Counted from the first letter of the stretch, positions 1-9,584 are shown. The stretch: 64,000 nucleotides of DNA from Paracoccus tibetensis (GCF_900102505.1 NZ_FMVT01000009.1:118996-182995), one strand, 5' to 3'. Program-made: numbers and translations. Notes: generated from the sequence alone by a model not told the origin.

Positions 1-1052
1 GCGCTGGCGGCACGGGCGCCGCCGGTGACATCAGCGATGGTTACGCCGCTGGCCAGGAACTCGACACTGGTCGCGCCGATGCGCACCATGCCCGCCAGTT
101 CCTCGGCATCCCAGTTGGTCAGGCGCACGCAGCCCATCGATTGGTTGTGGAAGAGCTGCGAGGGCGTGGGCGTGCCGTGGATGCCGTAGGTCGGCTTCGT
201 CAGCCCGATCCAGACCGTGCCGACCGGCCCGTTGGGCCCCGGCGGGATCACCAGCTTGCGGTCGTTGTCGCCCTGCTGGAAGTTGACCTCGGGGTTGTAG
301 GTGTAGTTGGGGTTGATGGCCACGGTGCGGACGCTGTGCGTGCCGGCCGGCGAGGGGGTGGCCGACGAGCCGATGGTCGCGGGATAGTCCACCAGCATCT
401 CGCCGCGGGCGTTGTAGCCGGCGACGCGGCGGCTGTCCTTGTCGATGATGATGCGCGTGACCTCGCCGCGGATGCGGGCGTTCGGGGCCATGACCTGGAT
501 CGTCGCGCCCGGGGCGAGGGTGACGCCGGGGTTCAGGAACTGGATGAACTTCTCGTCCATGTGAAAGCGCTCGGCCAGGCGCTCGGCGATGCTGGTATAG
601 CCCATCGACGGCATCTGCGCCTTCTCGGCATAATCCGTCGGGATGTGGTCCACGAGGCCCTCGGCATCCGCCGCGGTGATGGTGTAGCTCTGCGTCGCTG
701 GCCGTTCGGCCCAGGCCTGCAGCAGGTTCCACACATGTGCGTCGAGAAGGCCGTCCATCGGCAGCCCTGCCCGCCGCTCGAAGGCCATGATCGCGCTCTG
801 GCTCATGGCGCCCTTGAAGCCGTCGATCACGCCAGGCGAGGTGCCCGACCGGTCCAGCAGGATCTGCACCTTCGCGGTCAGCGCCGAGCGTCCGGACGGG
901 ATGTCGCCGCCGTCATACTGCGCCGCCTCGATGTCGGCGGCGGTGAAGGGGCGGTCGCCCTGGGCCAGCGCCGGCAGGCCGGCAAGGGCAAGGCAGGCGC
1001 TGGACAGGACCAGGCCCAGAAACAGGCGTCCGAGGGCGGCGGGGTGGGGCAT
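1..1052 (-). CDS. L,D-transpeptidase (YkuD family) with peptidoglycan-binding domain, 3' end outside window
   Basis: This gene encodes a periplasmic L,D-transpeptidase that should cross-link peptidoglycan or attach proteins to it. The start at 1052 gives a signal peptide (MPHPAALGRLFLGLVL, then LPALAQG). A putative peptidoglycan-binding region follows at about residues 55-110, then a LysM-like or linker stretch, then the YkuD domain. The catalytic signature is visible as YGIHGTPTPSQ followed by SMGCVRLTNWD, with Cys as the nucleophile. About 350 codons are present and the reading frame is still open at base 1, so the C-terminus is missing. A GGAG lies about 10 nt before the ATG. The GntR regulator gene lies 111 bp upstream on the same strand. 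The family call is firm; the substrate is not known. Confidence 0.9.
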   Translation of the reverse strand, partial: MPHPAALGRLFLGLVLSSACLALAGLPALAQGDRPFTAADIEAAQYDGGDIPSGRSALTAKVQILLDRSGTSPGVIDGFKGAMSQSAIMAFERRAGLPMDGLLDAHVWNLLQAWAERPATQSYTITAADAEGLVDHIPTDYAEKAQMPSMGYTSIAERLAERFHMDEKFIQFLNPGVTLAPGATIQVMAPNARIRGEVTRIIIDKDSRRVAGYNARGEMLVDYPATIGSSATPSPAGTHSVRTVAINPNYTYNPEVNFQQGDNDRKLVIPPGPNGPVGTVWIGLTKPTYGIHGTPTPSQLFHNQSMGCVRLTNWDAEELAGMVRIGATSVEFLASGVTIADVTGGARAAS

Positions 1053-1163
1053 CGTGAACTCCGGAAGGAACTGGAGGAAACATCGCGTATTGCGCGAGTT
1101 CGCGCCAGATACCCCCGGGGTCACGTTTCGGTCAATCGCCGCGCGGCGCGGGCCGCGCAGGGT

Positions 1164-1904
1164 TCAGTCGTTGATGCTCAGCCGGTAGCGCGGCGGGTAG
1201 AACTGGCGCGAGAACGAGACCGGCACGCCGTCGCGCAGGTTGATGCGCTCGATGACCAGAAGCGGCGTTCCCGGGGCCAGGCCCAGCTGCAACGCGGTCG
1301 CGCCCGAGGCGCTTTCCGACAGGATCGCGAACTGCGCCTGCGTCACCGGCACGTTCTGCGCCAGCCATTCATGGGGCGACTGCGTCTCGAAGGCGAGGCG
1401 GTCGAGGTCCGGCAGGGCGCGCGGGTTCAGCCAGATCATCTCGCAGCAATGCGGGCGGTCGTCGGCCAGGTAGACCGCGCGGACCAGCAGCGTCGGCCGG
1501 TCGTCGGCGACCTGCAGGGCGCGCGCCGCGCTTTCCATCGGCGCCTCCAGCACGGCCTCGGTCAGGCGGTAGCCATAGGCCGCGCCGAGCGCCTCGATCT
1601 CGTCGCGGACCGCCGGCATGTCCAGCCGCGTGCGGCGCGAGGGGCGGGCGGTGACGCGGGTTCCGACCTTGCGCCGGCGCTGGATGATGCCGCTGTCGGC
1701 CAGATCGCGCAGGGCGCGGTTCACGGTCGCCCGCGCGCAGCCCATCGCCTTGGCCAGTTCGTGCTCGGTCGGGATCAGCGAGCCGGGCGCCCATTCGCCC
1801 GACTGGATGCGGTTGAGGACATCGGCGCGGATGGCCTGCCAGGTGTTCATGCGGGTGCGCCGCGCCGCCTGTATTTCAGGCGAAAAGGTGAAATGCGCGT
1901 TCAT
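1164..1904 (-). CDS. GntR/HutC-family transcriptional regulator with UTRA domain
   Basis: A 246-residue repressor-type regulator. Residues about 20-85 form the GntR winged helix (GSLIPTEHELAKAMGCARAT, then VNRALRDLADSGIIQRRRKV). Residues about 95-240 match the UTRA effector-binding fold of the HutC subfamily, ending with the usual RQFYPPRYRLSI-type strand. The ATG at 1904 has a GAGG about 11 nt upstream; a second Met at 1850 (MNTWQAIR) also precedes the whole DNA-binding domain, so the start could be there. The gene is divergent from the MFS pump at 2093, and the 188-bp spacer has two inverted repeats, so it probably controls itself and the pump. The effector cannot be read from the sequence. 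Confidence 0.9.
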   Translation of the reverse strand: MNAHFTFSPEIQAARRTRMNTWQAIRADVLNRIQSGEWAPGSLIPTEHELAKAMGCARATVNRALRDLADSGIIQRRRKVGTRVTARPSRRTRLDMPAVRDEIEALGAAYGYRLTEAVLEAPMESAARALQVADDRPTLLVRAVYLADDRPHCCEMIWLNPRALPDLDRLAFETQSPHEWLAQNVPVTQAQFAILSESASGATALQLGLAPGTPLLVIERINLRDGVPVSFSRQFYPPRYRLSIND

Positions 1905-1973
1905 GGTGATTAGTTCCTCGTTACGCGGCGAAATTTACAACATCAGACATAAGTTAAAGCGCCTCGCGGAGCA

Positions 1974-1991
1974 CCTATCCGTATGGTTAGG
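1974..1991. promoter_or_regulatory. Inverted repeat in the GntR-MFS divergent promoter, candidate operator
   Basis: CCTATCC-GTAT-GGTTAGG is a 7-bp inverted repeat with one mismatch and a 4-bp centre, lying 70 bp upstream of the regulator start in an AT-richer stretch. Its size fits a GntR dimer site. Binding is inferred only from position. Confidence 0.35.
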
Positions 1992-2044
1992 CAAAGCCGT
2001 GCATCGGGGCATATCCTAAAGTCCTATTTACGCCCCTTTCTTTG

Positions 2045-2068
2045 CCTGCAAGTTCAGTATATTGCAGG
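2045..2068. promoter_or_regulatory. Perfect 7-bp inverted repeat just upstream of the MFS pump gene
   Basis: CCTGCAA-N10-TTGCAGG is a perfect inverted repeat with an AT-rich centre (GTTCAGTATA). It ends immediately before an ATG at 2069 and 24 bp before the preferred start at 2093. It could be a second operator for the GntR regulator or an RNA hairpin over the ribosome binding region. Confidence 0.35.
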
Positions 2069-2092
2069 ATGTGCAACAGCCCGAGACCGCCC

Positions 2093-3304
2093 ATGCCCGC
2101 AGCCGCCCGGACGCCAGATCCCCTTGCCTCGACGGCCGCGCTGACATCCTGGGGCATCCTGACCGCGATTAGCCTTTGCCACATGGTCAACGACGTGATG
2201 CAGTCGATGCTGGCCGCCATCTACCCGCTTTTGCAGGCCGAGTTCGCCCTGAGCTACAGCCAGATCGGGGTGCTGACGCTGGCCTTCCAGGTGACCGCCT
2301 CGCTGCTGCAGCCGCTGATCGGCATGGCGACGGACCGCCATCCGCAGCCGCGCTCGCTGCCCTTCGGGATGTTCTCGACTTTCACAGGGGTGCTGCTGCT
2401 GGCCTTCGCGACGCATTATCCGATGCTGCTGGCCGGGGCGATGCTGATCGGGATCGGCTCGGCCGTGTTCCACCCGGAAAGCTCGCGCGTGGCGCGGCTG
2501 GCCTCGGGCGGACGATTCGGCACGGCGCAGTCGCTGTTCCAGCTGGGCGGCAATTTCGGCCAGTCGCTCGGCCCGCTGCTGGCGGCCTTCATCGTGGTCC
2601 CGCTCGGCCGCCCGGCGGTGGCGTGGTTCGCCGTCGCCGCGGCTTTGGGCGCGGCGCTGCTGTGGCATGTCGGCACCTGGGCCGAGACACGCCGCAGGGC
2701 AGCCGCCGCGCGCCCCGCCGAGACGCGGCTGACGCTGCCGCGGGTCACCGTGATCCGCGCCATCACGATCCTCGCGATCCTGACCTTCACCAAGAACATC
2801 TACTCGGCCGCGATGAGCAGCTACTTCACCTTCTACACGATCGAGACCTTCGGCCTCGGGGCGCAGGGGGCGCAGATCATGCTGTTCCTGTTCCTGGCGG
2901 GCATGGCGGCGGGCGTGATGCTGGGCGGCATCTTCGGCGACCGGATCGGGCCGCTCGCGGTGATCTGGATCTCGATCCTGGGCGTGCTGCCCTTCACGCT
3001 GCTGCTGCCCCATGTCGGGCTCTATGCGACCGCGGCCCTCGCCTTTGTGATCGGCCTCATCCTCGCCTCGGCCTTCCCGGCCATCGTCGTCTTCGCGCAG
3101 GAGCTGGTGCCGGGCCGCACCGGCATGATCGCGGGGCTGTTCTTCGGCTTCTCCTTCGGGATGGGTGGCATCTCGGCGGCGGCGCTCGGGGTGCTGGCGG
3201 ATGCGCGGGGCATCCAAGCGGTCTTCGCGCTGGTCGCCTGGCTGCCGGTGCTGGGGCTGCTGACGATCCTGCTGCCGCGCCGCAGCCGCATGATCGGCGG
3301 CTGA
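2093..3304 (+). CDS. fsr: MFS transporter of the fosmidomycin-resistance (Fsr) type
   Basis: An inner-membrane drug/proton antiporter of 403 residues, close to the roughly 400 residues I recall for E. coli Fsr. The N-terminal hallmark SLCHMVNDVMQSMLAAIYPL, the segment VFHPESSRVARLASGG and the C-terminal PGRTGMIAGLFFGFSFGMGG are characteristic of the Fsr family. About twelve hydrophobic segments are visible. I chose the ATG at 2093; in-frame ATG 2069 and TTG 2042 are also possible, and none has a good Shine-Dalgarno sequence. It is divergent from a GntR regulator, which suggests inducible expression. Resistance to fosmidomycin itself is only suggested by the family name; other substrates are possible. 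Confidence 0.88.
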   Translation: MPAAARTPDPLASTAALTSWGILTAISLCHMVNDVMQSMLAAIYPLLQAEFALSYSQIGVLTLAFQVTASLLQPLIGMATDRHPQPRSLPFGMFSTFTGVLLLAFATHYPMLLAGAMLIGIGSAVFHPESSRVARLASGGRFGTAQSLFQLGGNFGQSLGPLLAAFIVVPLGRPAVAWFAVAAALGAALLWHVGTWAETRRRAAAARPAETRLTLPRVTVIRAITILAILTFTKNIYSAAMSSYFTFYTIETFGLGAQGAQIMLFLFLAGMAAGVMLGGIFGDRIGPLAVIWISILGVLPFTLLLPHVGLYATAALAFVIGLILASAFPAIVVFAQELVPGRTGMIAGLFFGFSFGMGGISAAALGVLADARGIQAVFALVAWLPVLGLLTILLPRRSRMIGG

Positions 3305-3310
3305 CTCGGC

Positions 3311-5008
3311 TTGCGGATCTTCCACATCAGCCCCGACTGCTGCGGCGAGGCGCAGATCGCCCGCATCTTCCGCACCAACGGCCACGAGGTCGCGCTGCAC
3401 GAGGACGGGCGCCTGGCCGCCGACATCCTCTATGCCGAGGGCCGCGGCCTCGCCCCACTGCGCCCTTGGCGCAAGGCGCGGCTGCTGACCGGGCTCTACC
3501 GCCGGACGCCGCACTGGCGCCCTCCGCTCGAGGCGTGGCGGCGCTTCGCCTTCCTCGACCAGCAGTTTCCGCAGGCACGCTTCCTGCTGACGTCGCGGCG
3601 GCGTGAGGACTGGATCGCGCAGCGCCTCGCCCGCGACGAGGGGCGGGCGGCGCGGGCCTGGGCGCATCACCTCGGGCTGGGCGAGGACGACCTGCCCGAG
3701 GTCTGGGCCCGGCACTGGGACGCACATCTGGCCGCGGTCCGCGCGCATTTCGCCGGCAGCGGGCGGCTGATCGAGCTGGACCTGGACCGCGACACGCCCG
3801 CCGACCTGGCGCGGCTTCTCGGCGATCTCGTCCCCCTGCCGGTCCTGCCGATCAGCCGCTGGAAGCTCGAGCCGGGCCAGCGCCGCGCGCCGCCGCGCCC
3901 CGCGTCCGCGCCGCCGGATTGGGCGGCGGATCTGGCGCGCTTCTGCCTCGGCACGCTGCGGCCGGGGACGGACATCGCGCCCGGCGCCCTCTCGCGCTTC
4001 GCCTGCCACTGGGACGGGGCGGTCTCTGCGGCTGGTGCGCCCGTCACCGACCCCGAGGGCGTGGCGCGGCAGATGGCGGTGCTGGAGGGCGGCGCCGGTC
4101 CCGTGGCCGTCACGCATGAGGGGCGGCACTTCAAGCTGGTCCGGGCCGAGGGGGTGGTGAACGACATCCTCCGCCTCGGCCGCCGCGATCCGGTCTGGAT
4201 GGACATGGAGGATTCGCGCTGGCTGGGCAGTCCCGAGGGCGTCGCGCCCGGCCGCCCGGTCCTCTGCCACAACCGCCGGGCGGGGGCGGTGAACGCGGTC
4301 CTCTGGCCGCTGCCCGACCAGCACGCGATCGGCCTGCCCGGCTTCGATCCGGCGGCGGCGCCCGACGAGGTGCCATGGCACGAGAAGGAGGACCGGCTGG
4401 TCTGGCGCGGCATGATCTCGGGCTCCGAGATGCGGCCGGGGGTCAAGCCCGGCCCGGCCAGCCATGTCTGGCTGGAGCGGCTGGAGGCGGCCGAGGACGA
4501 TGCCGCACGCGCGGCGGCATGGGAGGGGCTGGCGCGGACCAACCGCATGGCCTTCCTGGCCCGCTACCGGGCGCATCCCGACTTCGACATCGCGGCCGTC
4601 ATGGCCCCTCGCTTCGCCCGCTTCGCCGATCATCCGCGGCTGGCACCCTTCTGCGCCCCGCGCCAGCCGCGCGCCTTCTTCCACCGCTTCCGCTACCAGC
4701 TCTGCCTGACCGGCTACGACCACGGCTCGAACTTCATCCCGGCCATCGACAGCCGATCGGTCCTCCTGGCCGAGGAGGACGGGTGGGAGGTGTTCTACTC
4801 GGGCCGCTTCCGGCCTTGGGTCCACTACATCCCGGTCTCCCGCCACCTTGCCGACATCGAGGAGAAGCTGGCCTGGGCGCGCGCCCATCCGGACGAGTGC
4901 CAGCGCATGTCCGGCCGCGCCCGGCACGAGGCGGCGCATCTGCGCGATCCCGCGGCGCGGCGGCGGCTGATGTCGCTGATCCTCGACGGGCTGGCCGCGG
5001 CGCGCTAG
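3311..5008 (+). CDS. Glycosyltransferase family 90 (CAP10-like) protein with a degenerate sulfotransferase-like N-terminal domain
   Basis: A 565-residue cytoplasmic protein starting at a TTG only 6 bp after the pump gene. The C-terminal half resembles the CAP10/GT90 family: RYQLCLTGYDHGSNF, IDSRSVLLAEEDGWEVFYSG and PWVHYIPVSRHLADIEEKL (about residues 455-530), as in LPS- or capsule-modifying xylosyl/glucosyltransferases. The first 170 residues resemble cytosolic sulfotransferases (MRIFHISPDCCGEAQ and FPQARFLLTSRRREDW at about 85-101), but the usual KxGTTSL phosphosulfate loop has become DCCGEAQI, so sulfate transfer looks lost. The acceptor is unknown; surface polysaccharide is the likely target. 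Confidence 0.75.
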   Translation: MRIFHISPDCCGEAQIARIFRTNGHEVALHEDGRLAADILYAEGRGLAPLRPWRKARLLTGLYRRTPHWRPPLEAWRRFAFLDQQFPQARFLLTSRRREDWIAQRLARDEGRAARAWAHHLGLGEDDLPEVWARHWDAHLAAVRAHFAGSGRLIELDLDRDTPADLARLLGDLVPLPVLPISRWKLEPGQRRAPPRPASAPPDWAADLARFCLGTLRPGTDIAPGALSRFACHWDGAVSAAGAPVTDPEGVARQMAVLEGGAGPVAVTHEGRHFKLVRAEGVVNDILRLGRRDPVWMDMEDSRWLGSPEGVAPGRPVLCHNRRAGAVNAVLWPLPDQHAIGLPGFDPAAAPDEVPWHEKEDRLVWRGMISGSEMRPGVKPGPASHVWLERLEAAEDDAARAAAWEGLARTNRMAFLARYRAHPDFDIAAVMAPRFARFADHPRLAPFCAPRQPRAFFHRFRYQLCLTGYDHGSNFIPAIDSRSVLLAEEDGWEVFYSGRFRPWVHYIPVSRHLADIEEKLAWARAHPDECQRMSGRARHEAAHLRDPAARRRLMSLILDGLAAAR

Positions 5009-5028
5009 ACGGCGTGGAGGAGGCCGCC

Positions 5029-5511
5029 ATGACCCACACCATCCGCATCGAGCCGCTGACCCGCGAGGCCTTCGCCCCCTTCGGCGAGGTGCTGGCCCCG
5101 CGCGCGGCGGCGGACCGCATGATCAATGCCGGCCGCTGCGAGCGTCATCACGCGCTGGCCACCGTCGAACGGGGCGGCGGCGAGGCGATCATCTCGATCT
5201 TCCGCTCGGTCCCGGTGAGCCTGCCCTACGATTGCGACCTGCTGGAGCGGCACCCCTTGGGCAGCCAGGCCTTCATGCCGCTCGGCCCCGACGCGTGGCT
5301 CTCCGTCGTCGCGCCCGACGAGGACGGGCGCCCGGGCGCGCCGCGGGCCTTCCTGGTGCCGGCCGGGGTGGGCGTGAACCTGCGCGCGGGGACCTGGCAC
5401 GGGGTGCTGACGCCGCTCGACCGGCCGGCGGACTTCCTGGTGATCGACCGGGAAGGCGACGGCTCGAACCTTCAGGAGGTCCGCATCGCGCCCGTCAGGA
5501 TCACCGCGTGA
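5029..5511 (+). CDS. allA: Ureidoglycolate lyase
   Basis: A 160-residue protein that converts ureidoglycolate to glyoxylate and urea in purine (allantoin) breakdown. The sequence has the family landmarks: LTREAFAPFGEVL near the N-terminus, FMPLGPDAWLSVVAP, and the cupin-like FLVPAGVGVNLRAGTWHGVL. The ATG at 5029 is preceded by GGAGGAGG with good spacing. It starts 20 bp after the GT90 gene and overlaps the next gene by the sequence GTGA, so rnhB translation is probably coupled to it. No other allantoin genes are in the window, so the pathway partners must be elsewhere. Confidence 0.9.
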   Translation: MTHTIRIEPLTREAFAPFGEVLAPRAAADRMINAGRCERHHALATVERGGGEAIISIFRSVPVSLPYDCDLLERHPLGSQAFMPLGPDAWLSVVAPDEDGRPGAPRAFLVPAGVGVNLRAGTWHGVLTPLDRPADFLVIDREGDGSNLQEVRIAPVRITA

Positions 5512-6125
5512 GCGGGCCGGACCTCAGCTTCGAGACGGCGGCCCGCGCCCGCGGCGCGCGCCTCGTCGCGGGCGTCGACGAGGTGGGGCGCGGCCCGCTG
5601 GCCGGTCCCGTGACCGCGGCCGCCGTGATCCTGCCGGAGGCGGGGCTGCCTGACGGGCTGAATGATTCCAAGAAGCTGACGCCCGCCCGCCGCGAGGTTC
5701 TGGCCGCCTGGATCGCGGCCCATTGCGACTGCGCCGTCGTGCATGTGGGCGTCGAGGAGATCGAGCGCCTGAACATCCTGCGCGCCAGCCATCTGGCCAT
5801 GTGCCGCGCCCTTTCAGCCCTGCGCCAGCGCCCCTGCCTTGCGCTGATCGACGGCAACCGCCTGCCCGAGGGGCTGGACTGCCCCGGCGAGACCATCGTC
5901 AAGGGCGACGCGCTGAGCCTGTCGATCGCCGCCGCCTCAATCCTGGCGAAGGTGGCGCGCGACCGGCTGATGGTGGATTTGGCGCAACAGCACCCTGGCT
6001 ATGGCTGGGAGGCGAATGCCGGCTATCCGACTCCCGCGCATCTGCAGGCTCTTCTAGATCTTGGGGTCACCCCACATCATAGACGCAGCTTCGCGCCCGT
6101 CCACAACATCTTGTGTAAAGACGGT

Positions 6126-6140
<15 letters not shown>
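5508..6140 (+). CDS. rnhB: Ribonuclease HII
   Basis: RNase HII cuts RNA in RNA-DNA hybrids and starts removal of single ribonucleotides from DNA. The 210-residue protein shows the active-site motif VAGVDEVGRGPLAGPV (Asp24, Glu25), the NDSKKLTPARRE segment, LALIDGN with a further catalytic Asp, and the end motif HHRRSFAPV. The GTG start at 5508 overlaps the stop codon of allA (GTGA); a longer open frame continues upstream but is antisense noise within the neighbour. The gene ends at the edge of the ccrM promoter, and the last codons overlap a putative CtrA-like site. Confidence 0.95.
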
Positions 6141-7362
<1,222 letters not shown>

Positions 7363-7380
7363 TCCTCACGAGGTTTCGCC

Positions 7381-7404
7381 GCCCTGCCGGTCATGTGGCA
7401 GGGC
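7381..7404. terminator. Hairpin between ccrM and the Crp/Fnr gene
   Basis: GCCCTGCC and GGCAGGGC form a perfect 8-bp stem with an 8-nt loop. It is followed on the minus strand by GGCGAAACC, without a T-run. It would serve as a stop structure for the minus-strand regulator gene. Confidence 0.45.
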
Positions 7405-7408
7405 CACT

Positions 7409-7439
7409 GCCCCGCCATGTCAGCATGGCGGGGCCTTTT
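7409..7439 (+). terminator. Intrinsic terminator of ccrM
   Basis: GCCCCGCCATG and CATGGCGGGGC pair in a perfect 11-bp stem around TCAG and are followed by CTTTTC. The hairpin begins 46 bp after the ccrM stop. It overlaps the last codons and the stop codon (7420-7422) of the convergent Crp/Fnr gene, so the sequence does two jobs. Confidence 0.8.
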
Positions 7440-8229
7440 CATCCGCGCCGGAGGCCGCCGCGCGGCTGCGCGAGCCCGCGCCGATACCCTCGGCCGACAG
7501 CCGCGCCGCCTCCAGCGCCGCGCGGTCGCGGATTAGGATGGAGCCGCGGCTGAGCCCGACGATCCCGAGCGCCCGAAGATGGGCCAGCGTCCGGTTCACC
7601 GTCTGGCGCGAGCAGCCGCAGAAGGTCGCAAGATCGGCTTGGCTGATCTGCGCGCAGGGCTGGTCGATCGTCGTCAGGCTGAGCAGGTGCATGCGAATGC
7701 GGTCTTCCGAGGTGAAGAACATGGCGACCGTGTGCTGGCGGTTGTCGCGGATCAGGCGGTCGTGGAAAATGCCGGCAAGGTTGTGCAGCAGCGTCTCGGC
7801 GGGCAGGGCGCGCCTGACCATGCCCAGATCGAAGGCGGCCAGCAGGCTGCCCGCCTGAGCAATGCAGGTGGCCGCGCAGGGGCGACCCGACAGGATCTCG
7901 ACCTCGCCGACGACCTCTCCGGGGCGGGCGAGATGGGCCAGGACGCGGTTGCCGTCATTGTCGATGAAGCTGACCTCGACCGCCCCGCGCAGCACCAGGT
8001 AGGCGGCGCTCGTCGCCTCGCCCTGCCGCAGGATGGGCTTGGCCTCGGGGAACCTGTGCGTGCGGCACCGTTCCATGAAGGCCAGGAAGCCCGCCAGCGT
8101 GATCCCGGCCAGAAGGGCGGGCGGAGAGCTGTGGAACAGGCGAGTCAACTCGGCGCCCGTCAGGCCGAAGCGCGGGCTCCGGGGCGTTGTGCCCCCGTCG
8201 GTGTCGCTGTGGCAGCCACCCTTCGACAA
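7420..8229 (-). CDS. Crp/Fnr-family transcriptional regulator
   Basis: A cyclic-nucleotide-binding-fold regulator. The effector domain is visible (FPEAKPILRQGEATSAAYLV, then PGEVVGEVEILSGRPCAATC), followed by a dimer helix and the HTH (SQADLATFCGCSRQTVNRTL). There is no Fnr-type N-terminal cysteine cluster, so an Fe-S sensor is unlikely. The start is uncertain: the open frame reaches 8370, but a promoter-like TATAAA/GAGACA at 8281-8309 lies inside that extension, so I place the start at the TTG 8229 (269 residues). It lies downstream of alkB on the same strand. The ligand cannot be told from the sequence. Confidence 0.82.
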   Translation of the reverse strand: MSKGGCHSDTDGGTTPRSPRFGLTGAELTRLFHSSPPALLAGITLAGFLAFMERCRTHRFPEAKPILRQGEATSAAYLVLRGAVEVSFIDNDGNRVLAHLARPGEVVGEVEILSGRPCAATCIAQAGSLLAAFDLGMVRRALPAETLLHNLAGIFHDRLIRDNRQHTVAMFFTSEDRIRMHLLSLTTIDQPCAQISQADLATFCGCSRQTVNRTLAHLRALGIVGLSRGSILIRDRAALEAARLSAEGIGAGSRSRAAASGADEKAPPC

Positions 8230-8280
8230 TTCCTCAAGCCCGTTGCCGCGCCGTCCCGACCTTCGGGAGCAGCTAATGGC

Positions 8281-8309
8281 TTTATACTTGATTTTTCGGA
8301 AATTGTCTC
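8281..8309 (-). promoter_or_regulatory. Putative sigma-70-type promoter of the Crp/Fnr gene
   Basis: On the minus strand GAGACA and TATAAA are separated by 17 bp in an unusually AT-rich stretch for this genome. A transcript would start near 8274, about 45 nt before the proposed TTG start. It implies that the regulator need not depend on the alkB transcript. Confidence 0.5.
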
Positions 8310-8435
8310 GTCCGACCGGAAGCGCGGAACCGTACCAACGCAACACACACCCTGCGCCTCCAGCCGGCACCTTAGTTGTAGGCCGGCCTCTGCGCGCCCT
8401 GTGTCTGCTAGACGACAGAGGAGGATGATTTTCCC

Positions 8436-9575
8436 CTAGAGCGCGTTCCGCGGCAAAGGCAGCTCGCCCGTATTATAGGGGGTCCAGTCCACGATCTCGG
8501 GGTAGAAGCGGCGTCGCCAGGCCCGCACGCGCGGGTTCATCCGGCGGCGCCAGAAGGGCGGGACCATCGCCACGAAGGTCATGGCGGGGTAGCCGAGGGG
8601 CAGCTGCGGGGCGTCGTCCTCGGCATAGGTCTGCAGCAGCGGAAAGCGCCGGTCGGGCTTGGTGTGGTGGTCCGAGTGGCGCTGAAGGTTGATCAGCAGC
8701 CAGTTCGTCGCCGTGTGGCTGGCGTTCCAGCTGTGATGCGGGCGGACAGGCTCGTACCGGCCCCCGCCCAGGTGCTTGCGCGACAGGCCGTAATGCTCGA
8801 CGTAGTTCGTCAGCTCCAGCTGCCAGACGGCGATGAAGGCCTGGAAGAGGAACAGCGCGAGGCCCGTCCAGCCGCCCAGCCCCACGGCCAGCGCCAGCAT
8901 CGCCCCCTGCAGCGCCGCGTAGCGCCAGAAGGGGTTGCGCCGGTCCCAAGGGCGGCGGCCGGCGCGGGCGAGAAAGCGCGTCTCGGCCCGCCACGCGCTG
9001 CGCGGCCCTTGGGTCAGGACCCGCCAGAAGAAGCTGTAGAACCCCTCGTTGTAGCGCGCCGAGACCGCGTCGCGCGGGGTCGAGACCCAGGAATGGTGGA
9101 CCAGCAGATGCTCGGTGCGAAAATGCGAATACAGCACCGAGGCAAGCAGCAGATCGCCGAGCCAGCGTTCCAGCGGCGTCTTCTGGTGCAGCAGTTCGTG
9201 GGCATAGACGATGCCGATGCTGCCCGAGATGACACCGATGCCGAAGAACAGGCCCAGCTTCTCCCACCCGGACAGGTGGCCGGTCGCCTGCACGTACCAG
9301 ATGCCGCCGAAGATCGCCGCGAACTGCAACGGGAACCAGACGATCGTGACGGCCCGGTGCCAGAATAGCTGGTCGGCCCCCGTCTCGGGATCTGCGTTCG
9401 CCTCGTTGAGGCCCAGAAGGCCGTCGAGCGCGGTGGTCAGGTACCAGGCATAGGCAGGGATCAGCGCCCACCACCAGCCACCCCGCCAAGCGGCCAAGGC
9501 GACCAGCGGCACCATCACCACGGACAGCCAGAAGGGCGCGGCGGCGGGCAGGGACGAGGGACGCGATTCGCTCAT
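8436..9575 (-). CDS. alkB: AlkB-family membrane di-iron hydroxylase (alkane 1-monooxygenase type)
   Basis: An integral-membrane non-haem di-iron monooxygenase of 379 residues. The histidine boxes are HELLH (126-130), HFRTEHLLVHH (151-161) and LQRHSDHH (297-304), with the family signature NYVEHYGL at 257-264. About six hydrophobic segments surround them. The enzyme would oxidise the terminal carbon of alkanes or a related lipid, with electrons from rubredoxin; no rubredoxin gene is nearby. It starts 9 bp after mutY ends, so the two are probably co-transcribed. A xylene-monooxygenase-like or fatty-acyl role is possible, because AlkB relatives are broad. Confidence 0.88.
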   Translation of the reverse strand: MSESRPSSLPAAAPFWLSVVMVPLVALAAWRGGWWWALIPAYAWYLTTALDGLLGLNEANADPETGADQLFWHRAVTIVWFPLQFAAIFGGIWYVQATGHLSGWEKLGLFFGIGVISGSIGIVYAHELLHQKTPLERWLGDLLLASVLYSHFRTEHLLVHHSWVSTPRDAVSARYNEGFYSFFWRVLTQGPRSAWRAETRFLARAGRRPWDRRNPFWRYAALQGAMLALAVGLGGWTGLALFLFQAFIAVWQLELTNYVEHYGLSRKHLGGGRYEPVRPHHSWNASHTATNWLLINLQRHSDHHTKPDRRFPLLQTYAEDDAPQLPLGYPAMTFVAMVPPFWRRRMNPRVRAWRRRFYPEIVDWTPYNTGELPLPRNAL

Positions 9576-9584
9576 GCCGCAATC

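Noticed and set aside
141..1913. A 590-codon plus-strand frame across the L,D-transpeptidase and GntR genes
   Set aside because: It is antisense to two clear genes, with no motif and biased composition.
2054..4939. A 961-codon open frame on the minus strand across the MFS and GT90 genes
   Set aside because: It is antisense to two well-supported genes, is Arg/Gln/Asp-rich with no domain, and follows from third-position GC bias.
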